From NCBI GenBank assembly GCA_031374735.1, contig JANMGQ010000134.1:1-64000 (forward strand): a stretch of DNA of 64,000 nt, written 5' to 3'. A program made the position numbers and the translations under genes. Shown piece by piece: positions 32,638 through 41,566 of this stretch. Position 1 is the stretch's first letter. Each line of letters opens with the position of its first letter. This stretch comes from JABFRJ01 sp031374735. GTDB taxonomy: Bacteria; Pseudomonadota; Alphaproteobacteria; Rhizobiales; Hyphomicrobiaceae. The notes below the pieces were generated by a model. It did no database searches and was not told the origin of the DNA. It was given only the letters and a program-made list of their open reading frames with translations.

Positions 32638-35196
32638 ATGGGCGCAGAACGAACCGCTGAACGTCCCACAGGACGTTGGAACTGGCCCGGCGCCGGAATT
32701 CACACCTATCTGACGGCGTTGGCGCTGGCTCTGCTGCTGCCAATGCTCGCCTTTGCAGGCCTTCTGGCCTTGCGCTATGCGGACGCCGAACGCCGGGTGA
32801 TTGAAGCGCAGCGTGCGGATATCACGAACAACCTCCATGATCTCGTCGACCAGGAGTTGGAGAGCATCGCCGCATTGCTGCGAGGCCTGGCGGCGTCGCC
32901 AGATCTGGCAGCGGGCCGATTTGGCGAGTTCGACGTTCATACGGCACGCGCGGCGTCGATTGCCGGCATCGACCACATTGCGCTGAGTGATCTCCAGGGA
33001 CGGCCCGTTCCGCCATTTTCCGTGGTGCCGAACATCCGCACGATCGACGCCTCAGACTTGCAGATCGTATTGGCCGGCAGCGTCGCTGTCTCGAAGGGAC
33101 GCTTCGACTTGACGCCTGCAGTTGGATTTCTGGTCAGCGTCCCCGTCGTCATCGAAGGGACGGTGCGCTACGCCCTCTCGGCTGCGGTGGCAGTCGAGCG
33201 TATGCAGCCCCTTTTTGCCAACGCACGGTTACGTCAAGAGTGGGTCGGCGCGATCTTAGATCGCCAGGGCACCGTACTCGCGCGAAGCCGGATGAAGGAA
33301 CAATTCGTCGGCCAGCCCGCACGTGCCGAGGCGATCGCAGCGGCGCAAGGTGTGGCGACGGAGGGAGTGTTCAGCAATGTAACACTCGAAGGGATCAATT
33401 CATCCACGGCATTCCACCGCTCGCGATATGGGTGGACAGCAGCCGTAGCGGTTCCGACGATGGTTTTGAACGCCCCCCTGAACCGGGCCCTCACCATGCT
33501 CGGCATCATCGGGCTGGTTCTCAGTTCACTCGGACTCGCGTTGGCCTACCTCCTGGGTAGTCGCATCGCAAACGCCGCGATCGCTCTTCAGCATGACGCA
33601 GCGGCAGTCGTGGATGGTCATCGCCCTGCGAGCGCGGAGCACTCCATCGCCGAACTTCGCAATATCACGGCCGCGTTCGTCTATGCGGCGGACGTGGCGC
33701 ACGAGAAGAAAGCAGCCGATGCTCGGTTGCGCGACAGCGAGGAACGATTGAGGCTCGCCCTGGAGGCTGGCTCTCTCGGGACCTGGGATCTGGACGCGCG
33801 CACGGGCACGGCGCGTTGGTCCAATACAACATTCCAAATCCTCGGATATGAGCCTGATCCGTCCGGCCGCGCGTCAATGCAGATGTGGCGGGACCGATTG
33901 CTACCCGACGAGCGCGCGGCCATGCTTGCGCATGTTGAACGGGCACAGGCCAGTCGACAGCGATACGAGTCTGAGCACCGAATTGTCCGAGCCAACACCG
34001 GGGCAACGACGTGGATCCGCAAGACGGGGGAGTTTCACTATGACGAAGATGGAACTTCTGTCCGGTTCGTCGGCGTTATCCGGGACATTACCGAACGTAA
34101 GAGCATCGAAGCCGATCTATTAACGAGCCAAGCGCGATACAAATCGGCACTTCAGGTCGGCCGGATCGGCAGTTGGGAGACAAATTTCGATACCGGGCAA
34201 CGTATATGGTCCGAGGAAGGAGAGTCGCTATTCGGTTTGCGCCTGAAAGGTGGCATTGGGCACATTGGCGGCCCGAATGACGAGTACCGACTAGCACTTC
34301 ATCCTGATGATCGGCATTTGGTCGAGCGCTTCCATCGGCTCGCGCACTCGCAAGACACTTTTGAGTCCGAGTATCGCATCGCTGGTCGTGACGGGAAGGT
34401 GGTTTGGGTTGCTGGACGCGGTCACGTCGTTGCCCGCGACGCCAATGGCAGGGCCCGGCGGCTGATCAGCGTCGTCGCAGATATCACGGCACGCAAGGAA
34501 GCGGAGCGGCACGTCACATTTCTGATGCAGGAAATCGCGCATCGATCAAAAAACCTTCTGTCAGTGGTCCAAGCGATCGCAGGCCAGACGGCAAGGTCAG
34601 CTCAGTCGGTGAAAGATTTCGACGCTCGCTTCCGCAAGCGCTTGCATGCCCTCGCGGCCTCGAATGATATTCTCGTCTCGCAAGACTGGCAGCAAGCATC
34701 GCTCGACACCCTTGTAAAGAAGCAGCTCGCCCCGTTCGTTGGCGACACTTGGCACCGTATCGACTGCGGCGGACCTGAATTCGACGTCGACGCAAATGCG
34801 GCACAAGCCATCGGCTTGGCGCTCCATGAGCTGGCAACCAATGCCGCCAAGTATGGTGCGTTGTCCACACCAGAAGGACGGCTTGCCGTCAGGTGGAGTG
34901 TCGAGGCCAGTGGGGCCCAAAGCGAAAACACCATCAAATGGATCGAAGCCGGAGGTCCTCCGGTCGTCGCGCCGACACGCAAAGGCTTCGGCCAGACAGT
35001 GATGGAACAGATGGTAGCTCAAGCTGTCGGCGGGACTGTCAAACTTGAATACGCGCCGACCGGTTTGTGCTGGTCGTTGACGTGGGCGTCGGCCGCAACT
35101 GAACATGGCGGCACCTCGCCGAACGAGCGTGTGCCGACTGCAGGGCAAATAATGCCGAGTTCGTCGAAGGTTACCGACCGTGCGTCGCCGTCCTGA
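32638..35196 (+). CDS. HWE-family sensor histidine kinase (candidate PhyR kinase) 2
   Basis: An 852-residue membrane kinase. TM1 lies near 20-45 and TM2 near 290-315, around a periplasmic sensor. Two PAS domains follow (one with GTWDLDARTGTARWS, one with GSWETNFDTGQRIWS), then the HWE core EIAHRSKNLLSVVQAI, ALHELATNAAKYGAL and WIEAGGPPV. It is a paralogue of the kinase at 17839. A GTG at 32545 would add 31 residues without a signal; the ATG at 32638 is preferred but its ribosome site is weak. No EcfG site was found. Confidence 0.88.
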   Translation: MGAERTAERPTGRWNWPGAGIHTYLTALALALLLPMLAFAGLLALRYADAERRVIEAQRADITNNLHDLVDQELESIAALLRGLAASPDLAAGRFGEFDVHTARAASIAGIDHIALSDLQGRPVPPFSVVPNIRTIDASDLQIVLAGSVAVSKGRFDLTPAVGFLVSVPVVIEGTVRYALSAAVAVERMQPLFANARLRQEWVGAILDRQGTVLARSRMKEQFVGQPARAEAIAAAQGVATEGVFSNVTLEGINSSTAFHRSRYGWTAAVAVPTMVLNAPLNRALTMLGIIGLVLSSLGLALAYLLGSRIANAAIALQHDAAAVVDGHRPASAEHSIAELRNITAAFVYAADVAHEKKAADARLRDSEERLRLALEAGSLGTWDLDARTGTARWSNTTFQILGYEPDPSGRASMQMWRDRLLPDERAAMLAHVERAQASRQRYESEHRIVRANTGATTWIRKTGEFHYDEDGTSVRFVGVIRDITERKSIEADLLTSQARYKSALQVGRIGSWETNFDTGQRIWSEEGESLFGLRLKGGIGHIGGPNDEYRLALHPDDRHLVERFHRLAHSQDTFESEYRIAGRDGKVVWVAGRGHVVARDANGRARRLISVVADITARKEAERHVTFLMQEIAHRSKNLLSVVQAIAGQTARSAQSVKDFDARFRKRLHALAASNDILVSQDWQQASLDTLVKKQLAPFVGDTWHRIDCGGPEFDVDANAAQAIGLALHELATNAAKYGALSTPEGRLAVRWSVEASGAQSENTIKWIEAGGPPVVAPTRKGFGQTVMEQMVAQAVGGTVKLEYAPTGLCWSLTWASAATEHGGTSPNERVPTAGQIMPSSSKVTDRASPS

Positions 35197-35258
35197 CACG
35201 GCCATGCAGCGTGAGTTCCGGTCGCGACACTTCTGCTGCCTATTCCTCGTGTTACGGT

Positions 35259-35283
35259 GGAACTAACGCCGAAACTTGTAGTT
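35259..35283 (+). promoter_or_regulatory. EcfG-like promoter, GGAAC-N16-AGTT
   Basis: GGAAC 35259-35263, AGTT 35280-35283, 59 bases before the start at 35343. Confidence 0.6.
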
Positions 35284-35342
35284 CATACTATGAGGCCGAA
35301 GAGAGTACTTTCGTGCCTAACTTGAACACAAGGAACCTTTAA

Positions 35343-35540
35343 ATGGCAGACCAGAAATCGAGCAGTGGCCAGGGTGCTGTTCAGCATCCTGAGAGCGACA
35401 AACGCTTGAAGGAAAATCAGGGCAACGACAAAACCGGCAAGTCGTCGCAACCTGACCGGGACGAAGATGGCAAGTTCACCAAGGATAACGACTCGAAGCA
35501 ACGTCAAACGAACCGTAGCAATCAGTCCGCGAAGAAATGA
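35343..35540 (+). CDS. Small hydrophilic stress protein (hydrophilin-like)
   Basis: A 65-residue protein made almost only of Lys, Asp, Gln, Asn, Ser and Gly (SDKRLKENQGNDKTGK; QPDRDEDGKFTKDNDSK). It has no hydrophobic core and should be disordered, as in GsiB/LEA-type protectants, but lacks a named motif. AAGGAAC precedes the ATG. The EcfG-like promoter and the strong terminator define a one-gene unit. Confidence 0.78.
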   Translation: MADQKSSSGQGAVQHPESDKRLKENQGNDKTGKSSQPDRDEDGKFTKDNDSKQRQTNRSNQSAKK

Positions 35541-35550
35541 TTGAACGACA

Positions 35551-35581
35551 GTCTGCCGCGGCCAATAGCGCCGCGGCAGAC
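35551..35581 (+). terminator. Strong hairpin after 35540
   Basis: GTCTGCCGCGG pairs perfectly with 35571-35581 around a 9-base loop. No T-run. Confidence 0.55.
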
Positions 35582-35600
35582 ACCGTTGCAAATAGGGTTC

Positions 35601-35852
35601 ATGCACATGGTTTTGCTACAACTAAATCCACCACTTCCTGTGAACACGCCGAAGGGCAAGGGCTTGGCCCACCTTGTGATCGATTACGGTCCCGAACATA
35701 ACTTGAACTGGACGGTATTCATCGACAAGACTGGCGAGTGCTGGACATTTTGTAATACTGAAATCCGAGCGCAAAACAATGTGACTTTAGGGCGTTCAAT
35801 TGAAGTCTCGGCACATCAACCTTTCAAAAACGGCGGGGCATCCAACGCCTAA
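35601..35852 (+). CDS. Conserved small alphaproteobacterial protein
   Basis: An 83-residue protein with VLLQLNPPLPVNTPKGKGLA, VIDYGPEHNLNWTVF and CWTFCNTEIRAQNNVTLGR. Proteins with the same LNPPLP...VIDYG.EH.L.W pattern are widespread in Rhizobiales and usually annotated as hypothetical. The ATG at 35601 follows AGGG; an ATG at 35607 is equally possible. It lies past a terminator hairpin, so it may have its own promoter. Confidence 0.7.
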   Translation: MHMVLLQLNPPLPVNTPKGKGLAHLVIDYGPEHNLNWTVFIDKTGECWTFCNTEIRAQNNVTLGRSIEVSAHQPFKNGGASNA

Positions 35853-35964
35853 AGGTCGTGAGTGCCGATAAGTTACTCTGACCAGTTTTTCACAAGGTCA
35901 CGGCGCTCTGCGCCTGGACACGCAATCCGCTCCAATCTTTGACCCGTCAGATCGCATTAGACAG

Positions 35965-38055
35965 TCAGTCGAGTATCCGGACTGTCGGCTCGCGTGTCCA
36001 CTGTCGCGTCTTGGCCTGAGCGACGAACCCGCTGAGGTCCACGGTCACATCGACGACACCTGCGTCTGCGACTACACCCGCCTTGTCGAGCAGCGCTTGG
36101 GATTCAGACGACATCCCGATCGCCTTCAAGTGTGCGAACGCGTCCTTGACGAAATCAATTGCCGCACCGTCACGCAACACTTCCGCGCACCCGAGTTCGG
36201 AGAGAACAAGCGCAACGGCGTCAAACAGCACTGACGGCGTTCCCGCCAGTTGGCCGTCGACCTTCTGTCGCGAGCCATCTTTGAGCGCCACGCCACCGAT
36301 TTTACGCGCGATGATCTTTACGGTTCCACCCTCGGCCTCGACGGCCTTTTTAAGCGCCTTGATCAACTTGCCGTCTGCGCCATCGGTAATAAGAATGCCG
36401 AGTGATCGCCCGTCGAAAGAGGGAGGATACTTTCCGATCAGGCGAAGAGCAGGCGAGACGTCCATATCGGCCGGTTCGATCGCAGCTTTGGATTTCGGCG
36501 GCAGCCCCATGTTCATCCCGTCAGCGACTCGACGCGCAAGCGTGTCGTCGACGTTGCGAAGGTTCGCCATAACGCGAACGCGCACGTGCTCCAGGACCAC
36601 TTTCGACAGCTCGAAGACAAGGGCGGTCGCGAGATGCGCTTGCTCGATCTCGGATTGCGATCGATAGAAGAGACGAGCGTGGGAATAGTGATCAGCGAAC
36701 GTTTCCGCCCGCAACCGCACTTTTTCACCATCGTACGCATGTCGCGCAGTGCGAAAGCCACCACTCGGATCCTCGCGCGGACCGCCTGCTTCGCCGACTT
36801 CGGCCAGGCTGTTCGGTTCGTAGTTGGCGCGGCCGGTGAACCCCTGCATCTGCATGTGACCGTCCCGTTGCATGTTCTGGAACGGACAGCCCTTGGCGCG
36901 GTTGATCGGGATCTGGGGGAAGTTCACTGTGCCCAGCCGTGACAACTGCGTATCCTGATATGAGAAGAGACGCCCTTGGAGTAACGGGTCTTCTGAGACG
37001 TCGATGCCGGGCGGCATGTTTGTCGGCAGGAAAGCCGCCTGCTCCGTCTCGGCGAAGAAGTTGTCGGGGTTGCGGTTGAGAACCATGCGGCCCACGAACC
37101 GGATCGGCACAAGTTCTTCGGGTATGACTTTGGTGGCGTCGAGAATGTCGAAGGGCAATGCGTCGGCCTGCTCCTTAGTCAGCAGCTGCACCCCGAATTC
37201 CCACTCCGGAAAATTGCCCGCCGCAATCGCTTCGAACAAATCGCGACGATGGTAATCGGGATCAGCACCCGCAATCTTGACCGCTTCGTCCCAGCATGTG
37301 GACTGCGTACCGAGCTTCGGGCGCCAATGGAATTTGACAAACGTCGGCTCGTCATCGTCGTTGAGCAGCCGGAATGTATTGACGCCAAAACCTTCCATCA
37401 TCCGCAGCGACCGAGGTATCGTGCGGTCGGACATCGCCCACATGACCATGTGCGTCGACTCCGGCATCAGGCCGATGAAATCCCAGAACGTGTCATGTGC
37501 TGACGCCGCTTGTGGGTAGCCTCGGTCGGCCTCCATCTTCACAGCATGGATGAGGTCGGGAAATTTGATCGCGTCCTGGATGAAGAAGACCGGGATGTTG
37601 TTGCCGACCAGATCCCAGTTCCCTCCCTTGGTGTATATCTTCACAGCAAAACCACGGACGTCCCTGGGCGTGTCGACCGAGCCCGCACCGCCCGCCACGG
37701 TCGAAAATCGCGCGAACACCTCGGTTTTCACACCAACTTCGGTCAGAATTTTCGCACGCGTATATTCGGCCAACGAATCCGTCAGTTCGAAATATCCATG
37801 CGCCCCAGATCCTCGCGCATGCACGATCCGCTCCGGGATGCGCTCATGATCGAAATGCTGGATCTTTTCTCTGAGGACAAAGTCCTCAAGCAGGGTCGGA
37901 CCGCGCTCGCCACCCCTGAGAGAGTTCTGGTTGTCGCCGACGGGAACGCCATGATTGGTTGTCAACGTGCCGCTGACGCTCGTCGCGGCTTGGTGCAGCT
38001 CTCCGCCACTGCCGATGGAAGTGTCGACTGCAGAGCGTGGGGGCCGCTTTGGCAT
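35965..38055 (-). CDS. katE: Large-subunit monofunctional catalase (HPII type)
   Basis: A 696-residue heme catalase. The catalytic His is in RIVHARGSGAHGYFE, the Asn in GNWDLVGNNIPVFFIQDA, and the proximal heme Tyr in LFSYQDTQLSRLG. Residues after about 530 form the flavodoxin-like extra domain of large catalases (SLGILITDGADGKLIKAL). The start at 38055 (PKRPPRSAVD) has GGAAAG nearby; the longer reading to 38166 runs over the csbD terminator hairpin. It removes hydrogen peroxide. No EcfG site was seen directly upstream. Confidence 0.93.
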   Translation of the reverse strand: MPKRPPRSAVDTSIGSGGELHQAATSVSGTLTTNHGVPVGDNQNSLRGGERGPTLLEDFVLREKIQHFDHERIPERIVHARGSGAHGYFELTDSLAEYTRAKILTEVGVKTEVFARFSTVAGGAGSVDTPRDVRGFAVKIYTKGGNWDLVGNNIPVFFIQDAIKFPDLIHAVKMEADRGYPQAASAHDTFWDFIGLMPESTHMVMWAMSDRTIPRSLRMMEGFGVNTFRLLNDDDEPTFVKFHWRPKLGTQSTCWDEAVKIAGADPDYHRRDLFEAIAAGNFPEWEFGVQLLTKEQADALPFDILDATKVIPEELVPIRFVGRMVLNRNPDNFFAETEQAAFLPTNMPPGIDVSEDPLLQGRLFSYQDTQLSRLGTVNFPQIPINRAKGCPFQNMQRDGHMQMQGFTGRANYEPNSLAEVGEAGGPREDPSGGFRTARHAYDGEKVRLRAETFADHYSHARLFYRSQSEIEQAHLATALVFELSKVVLEHVRVRVMANLRNVDDTLARRVADGMNMGLPPKSKAAIEPADMDVSPALRLIGKYPPSFDGRSLGILITDGADGKLIKALKKAVEAEGGTVKIIARKIGGVALKDGSRQKVDGQLAGTPSVLFDAVALVLSELGCAEVLRDGAAIDFVKDAFAHLKAIGMSSESQALLDKAGVVADAGVVDVTVDLSGFVAQAKTRQWTREPTVRILD

Positions 38056-38106
38056 GATAACGCTTTCCGAAGAACTGTTGGTGCAGTTGCACGAATTCGA
38101 AAGAGC

Positions 38107-38132
38107 GATGGCTACGCCGAGGCGTAGCCATC
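38107..38132 (-). terminator. Terminator-like hairpin after csbD copy 2
   Basis: GATGGCTACGC pairs perfectly with 38122-38132 around a 4-base loop, 19 bases past the csbD stop and before katE. Confidence 0.55.
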
Positions 38133-38150
38133 CAGTTCGACTTGAGCCGC

Positions 38151-38345
38151 TCACATGCGTGACCAATCATCGACCTCTTTGCGCGCCTGCTCTTTGGCGT
38201 AGCCGTAGCGCTCCTGCAGCTTGCCTTCGAGCTGCTCGCGCTTGCCGTTGATGATGGTGAGATCATCGTCGGTAAGCTTGCCCCACTTTTCCTTGACCTT
38301 GCCGGAAAACTGCTTCCAGTCGCCTGTGACGGTATCCCAGTTCAT
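38151..38345 (-). CDS. CsbD-family stress protein, copy 2
   Basis: A 64-residue CsbD protein: NWDTVTGDWKQFSGKVKEKW then LTIINGKREQLEGKLQER. It is clearly related to copy 1 at 21140-21337. It lies between the YflT-like gene and katE, on the same strand. The short leader carries a 19-bp tandem repeat. The paralogue pair suggests old duplication inside the stress regulon. Confidence 0.92.
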   Translation of the reverse strand: MNWDTVTGDWKQFSGKVKEKWGKLTDDDLTIINGKREQLEGKLQERYGYAKEQARKEVDDWSRM

Positions 38346-38363
38346 GTCGACGCTCCTTGCGTG

Positions 38364-38408
38364 TTACGTTTTACGTTTTATGGGTCAGATTACGTTTTAT
38401 GGGTCAGA
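38364..38408. repeat. Tandem 19-bp repeat upstream of csbD
   Basis: TTACGTTTTATGGGTCAGA occurs twice head to tail (38371-38389, 38390-38408), with a 7-base partial copy before. It is AT-richer than its surroundings and lies 26-63 bases upstream of the csbD start. Confidence 0.85.
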
Positions 38409-38481
38409 TCGACGCCATGCCGTTGTCGGCTCAATGGCGCCGCTCTGCGCCTGACCGTGCGCAGTCTGGTTCGGCACAGCA

Positions 38482-39063
38482 TCAGTCGTAGGGACGGCGC
38501 ATGCGCTCAATTTCCGCCTGATCTGGCCGATAGGCCGGTGCCTTCGGATCGTATTTCACCCAGCCGGTATTGCGGTATTCTTTCCCGCGCAGCTCAGGAT
38601 CTACGGGGCGATATTCGTTCAGGATGCCTTCAATCCGAGAGTTTGGTTCGTTAGTGCGCACTGTCACCAACGTACCGCCACGGCGGACCGCCTCGGAGTA
38701 GACATTTGCATGATCTTCTGAGGTTCCGGCGCCGACCAGAGCGCCAATGATGCCGCCGGCAGCTGAGCCCGCGACGGCTCCAAGCGCGGTTGACGCCAGC
38801 CAGCCAGCTGCGACGACAGGACCGAGTCCAGGAATAGCCAGCAGGCCGATCCCGGCGAGGAGGCCGGCACCGCCGCCAACAGCAGCGCCGATGCCCGCGC
38901 CCGACGCTGCGGGCGAGGCCTCGTCGACATTGGCATACTGCTCGCTGACGTATTTATTCGCCACGAGACTGATGTCGGCAGACGGGACGCCGGCCTGTTC
39001 GAGATCACGAACCGCACGCTCGGCCTGAGCGTAACTGTCGTAGACTTTTGTGTGGGTCTGCAT
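38482..39063 (-). CDS. YflT/GSP17M-like general stress protein
   Basis: A 193-residue protein. It begins with the YflT-type fold (TKVYDSYAQAERAVRDLEQA, DISLVANKY), followed by a glycine-rich double membrane span (about 55-112) and a second half of the domain (DHANVYSEAVRRGGTLVTVR). B. subtilis GSP17M proteins are sigma-B controlled. A basic, Pro-rich tail ends the protein. It follows the EF-hand gene by 23 bases and should share its EcfG promoter. Confidence 0.87.
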   Translation of the reverse strand: MQTHTKVYDSYAQAERAVRDLEQAGVPSADISLVANKYVSEQYANVDEASPAASGAGIGAAVGGGAGLLAGIGLLAIPGLGPVVAAGWLASTALGAVAGSAAGGIIGALVGAGTSEDHANVYSEAVRRGGTLVTVRTNEPNSRIEGILNEYRPVDPELRGKEYRNTGWVKYDPKAPAYRPDQAEIERMRRPYD

Positions 39064-39086
39064 GTGGAGTTCTCCTTGGTCTAAAG

Positions 39087-39536
39087 TCAGTTCGCGATAA
39101 CGTTGCCTTTGAAGTCGACAGCAATGTTTACGGATTTAGTTCCGTCCATCGCCGTGCCGCGCCAAACACCGTTGTCGTCCTTCTTCATTGACGAGATCGT
39201 TGCGAAGCCTGCGGCGAGGGCACGATCCTGGGCTTGCGCTTCCGTAAAGCTGTTGGCCCCCTTGAGCGGAGCGCCGGCTTCCGCCGTCGCCGTCTTGAAT
39301 AGGTCCGCTTTGCAGTGCGCCAAGAAATCCGCTTGCGTTAGCTTGCCATCGGCCGCCGGCTTCTGTGCAATCCGCAAGGCGGCATAGTAACGGCCACCTT
39401 CGTTAGTGGAGAGCACACCATCCTTGTTGGCATCGGCCGTCGCGAACGCGGTTGCGCACTCGGCGTCGGTCATCGCGGCGACCGCGACGTTGGGAGCGAG
39501 GGCTGTGAGGGCAATCATTAGGAACGTACGTTTCAT
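39087..39536 (-). CDS. Secreted EF-hand protein 2
   Basis: A 149-residue protein with a signal peptide (KRTFLMIALTALAPNVAVA) and an EF-hand loop DANKDGVLSTNE near residue 38. The C-terminal half (DRALAAGFATISSMKKDDNG; GTKSVNIAVDFKGNVIAN) looks like a small beta-rich unit. It is a partial relative of the protein at 10393-10680. The start at 39536 fits the signal peptide and the exact EcfG promoter 35 bases away. Confidence 0.83.
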   Translation of the reverse strand: MKRTFLMIALTALAPNVAVAAMTDAECATAFATADANKDGVLSTNEGGRYYAALRIAQKPAADGKLTQADFLAHCKADLFKTATAEAGAPLKGANSFTEAQAQDRALAAGFATISSMKKDDNGVWRGTAMDGTKSVNIAVDFKGNVIAN

Positions 39537-39570
39537 CGGTCGAACTCCGGTTGTGCATGAGCAATGATGA

Positions 39571-39595
39571 AACGAGCGAGTGGGCGATTGGTTCC
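39571..39595 (-). promoter_or_regulatory. EcfG promoter, GGAAC-N16-CGTT
   Basis: Exact minus-strand match: GGAAC 39595-39591, CGTT 39574-39571. It serves the EF-hand and YflT-like genes and perhaps csbD. Confidence 0.85.
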
Positions 39596-39734
39596 AACGC
39601 AGTGGCGGCAGTCTCAAGAGTGCCGGCCACTTTGCGCCGATCAGTTGGGCAGACTGGGATACTGCGTCTGCCGACTTGGAGAGCGCACGCGAGCGGCGGC
39701 GTTATGTGAGGCTTACTTCTTTGCGCGTCGGGTC

Positions 39735-39759
39735 GGAACGAAGATGTACCGAACGAGTT
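39735..39759 (+). promoter_or_regulatory. EcfG-like promoter, GGAAC-N16-AGTT
   Basis: GGAAC 39735-39739, AGTT 39756-39759, 98 bases before the 26-residue peptide gene. The stretch 39596-39734 holds nothing else I can support. Confidence 0.55.
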
Positions 39760-39857
39760 GACCTATTGGATCCACTCGACGCCGAAGGGTGTCTGGGTCT
39801 CCAGAGTTCTAAAAGCCACGCAACCAACTCACCGAAACAAAACCGCAGGAGATCACG

Positions 39858-39938
39858 ATGTTCAAACCAATCTTCCTCTGGCTTGCCGGCGTGCCGATCG
39901 TCGGCATCATCGGGCTCAAGCTATTTGGCTTCATTTGA
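39858..39938 (+). CDS. 26-residue membrane peptide, family shared with 8295-8375
   Basis: AGGAG at 39847-39851 lies six bases before the ATG. The peptide starts FKPIFLW and continues LAGVPIVGIIGLKLFGFI, matching the peptide at 8295 in ten or more of 18 aligned positions. One hydrophobic helix with a Pro in the middle is expected. The EcfG-like promoter, good ribosome site and paralogue make it a likely real gene. Confidence 0.72.
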   Translation: MFKPIFLWLAGVPIVGIIGLKLFGFI

Positions 39939-40073
39939 GCTCGAAGGCGGTCCGTCACGCGAGGCGATTTGGTCGTCACGGATGTTGGCAAGCGCATCGG
40001 CACGTCGCCCCATCCGCCGGTCGCGAATTTCCGCTCGCCACACGGCAGCGTCGCGGGCTACTTGGAGCTGACG

Positions 40074-40580
40074 ATGCGATTTGAGATCAACGGCACGTGG
40101 CGCGAAGTCGGGGTGGACATCCGCACCTCTTTGCTCGATCTCCTCAGAGATCACTTGCAGCTCCCGGGCACGAAAAAGGGCTGCAATCAGGGCGCATGCG
40201 GCGCTTGCACCGTGTTGGTCGACGGCGAACGCATCAATTCGTGCCTAGCGCTCGCCGTTCAGTATCAGGGACGTTCGATAACGACGATCGAAGGCCTCGG
40301 CACTGCGACTGTGATGCACCCACTCCAGTGCGCATTCGTGGAGCACGACGGTTTTCAGTGTGGTTACTGCACGCCCGGCCAGATCTGTTCGGCGATTGGT
40401 ATGGCCTCGGAAGTTCGGCGCGGTGTACCGAGCGACATCACTCCTGACCTCAACGATACGTCGATCGAACTTACACGCGACGAGGTGCGTGAGCGAATGA
40501 GCGGCAACTTGTGCCGCTGCGGCGCCTACAATGGGATTGTTGACGCTGTCAGTCAGACCTTCGCCGTGGGGCAGATATGA
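40074..40580 (+). CDS. paoA: Aldehyde oxidoreductase, 2Fe-2S subunit (PaoA/YagT-like)
   Basis: A 168-residue iron-sulfur subunit with two [2Fe-2S] sites: CNQGACGACTVLVDGERINS and CGYCTPGQICS with GNLCRCGAYNGI. The ATG at 40074 matches mature-length subunits; no Tat signal is seen even in the longer reading from 39969, unlike E. coli PaoA, so the enzyme may stay in the cytoplasm. It transfers electrons in a molybdenum-dependent aldehyde dehydrogenase and overlaps the next gene by four bases. Confidence 0.9.
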   Translation: MRFEINGTWREVGVDIRTSLLDLLRDHLQLPGTKKGCNQGACGACTVLVDGERINSCLALAVQYQGRSITTIEGLGTATVMHPLQCAFVEHDGFQCGYCTPGQICSAIGMASEVRRGVPSDITPDLNDTSIELTRDEVRERMSGNLCRCGAYNGIVDAVSQTFAVGQI

Positions 40581-41566
40581 GAGAGTTCTCTTACAGCCGC
40601 GCCGCCGACACGGCCCAAGCGATCCAATTCGCGGACAGTCGTCCTGATGCCAAGTTCCTTGGCGGCGGCACCAACCTTGTCGACCTCATGCGCGAGAATA
40701 TCGAGCGACCCTCAGCACTGATCGATGTTACGGCCGTAGCGCGCAGCATCAGCCCAACGGCTGATGGTGGTCTGTTAATCGGTGCCAGTGTCACCAACAC
40801 TCAGCTTGCGACTGACCGGCGCGTGCGAGAGCAATATCCGGTCCTGAGCCGTGCGATCTTGGCCGGTGCGTCCGGTCAGATTCGCAACATGGCGACGGTC
40901 GGTGGCAACATCCTTCAACGCACACGGTGCCATTATTTCTATGACGATACCGCAGCATGTAACAAGCGACACCTTGGCACCGGCTGTGATGCCCTCGACG
41001 GCGTCAACCGCATGCACGCGATCCTTGGCGCTTCTCCGAGCTGCGCGGCGACACATCCATCGGACATGTGCGTCGCCCTGGTGGCTCTTGATGCTATTGT
41101 GCACATCGAGGGTTCGGATGGCAAACGAACCTTAGGGATCGCTAGTCTACACAGACTACCGGGCGCCAACCCTCAGCACGAGACCGAGCTTCGGATCGGC
41201 GAGTTGATTACAGCTATTGAACTTCCACGCCTCCCGTTTGCACGGTCATCGAATTATCGAAAAGTGCGAGACAGGGCGAGTTATGCCTTCGCATTGATCT
41301 CGGTCGGGGCCGCACTCGATGTCAGCGGAGACGGCATGGTTCGCGATGTGCGGCTGGCGCTCGGCGGTGTCGCACACAAACCCTGGCGCGCGTCGAAAGC
41401 GGAAGAGGTGCTTCGCGGCCGGGTAGCCAATGAAAACAACTTTCGCGCGGCCGCCGAAGCCGAACTCACAGATGCGGTCGCGCTGCGTGACAACGGGTTC
41501 AAGATCGAACTCACCAAACGGACGATGACAGCCGTACTCTTGGATCTGGCGGAGAGCGCGCGATGA
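40577..41566 (+). CDS. paoB: Aldehyde oxidoreductase, FAD subunit (PaoB/YagS-like)
   Basis: A 329-residue FAD-binding subunit. The FAD motifs are FLGGGTNLVDLMR and ATVGGNILQRTRC. The cysteines in RCHYFYDDTAACNKRHLGTG, followed by C and GASPSC, match the extra [4Fe-4S] loop known from E. coli PaoB. It overlaps paoA and paoC by four bases each, so all three subunits are coupled. Confidence 0.9.
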   Translation: MREFSYSRAADTAQAIQFADSRPDAKFLGGGTNLVDLMRENIERPSALIDVTAVARSISPTADGGLLIGASVTNTQLATDRRVREQYPVLSRAILAGASGQIRNMATVGGNILQRTRCHYFYDDTAACNKRHLGTGCDALDGVNRMHAILGASPSCAATHPSDMCVALVALDAIVHIEGSDGKRTLGIASLHRLPGANPQHETELRIGELITAIELPRLPFARSSNYRKVRDRASYAFALISVGAALDVSGDGMVRDVRLALGGVAHKPWRASKAEEVLRGRVANENNFRAAAEAELTDAVALRDNGFKIELTKRTMTAVLLDLAESAR

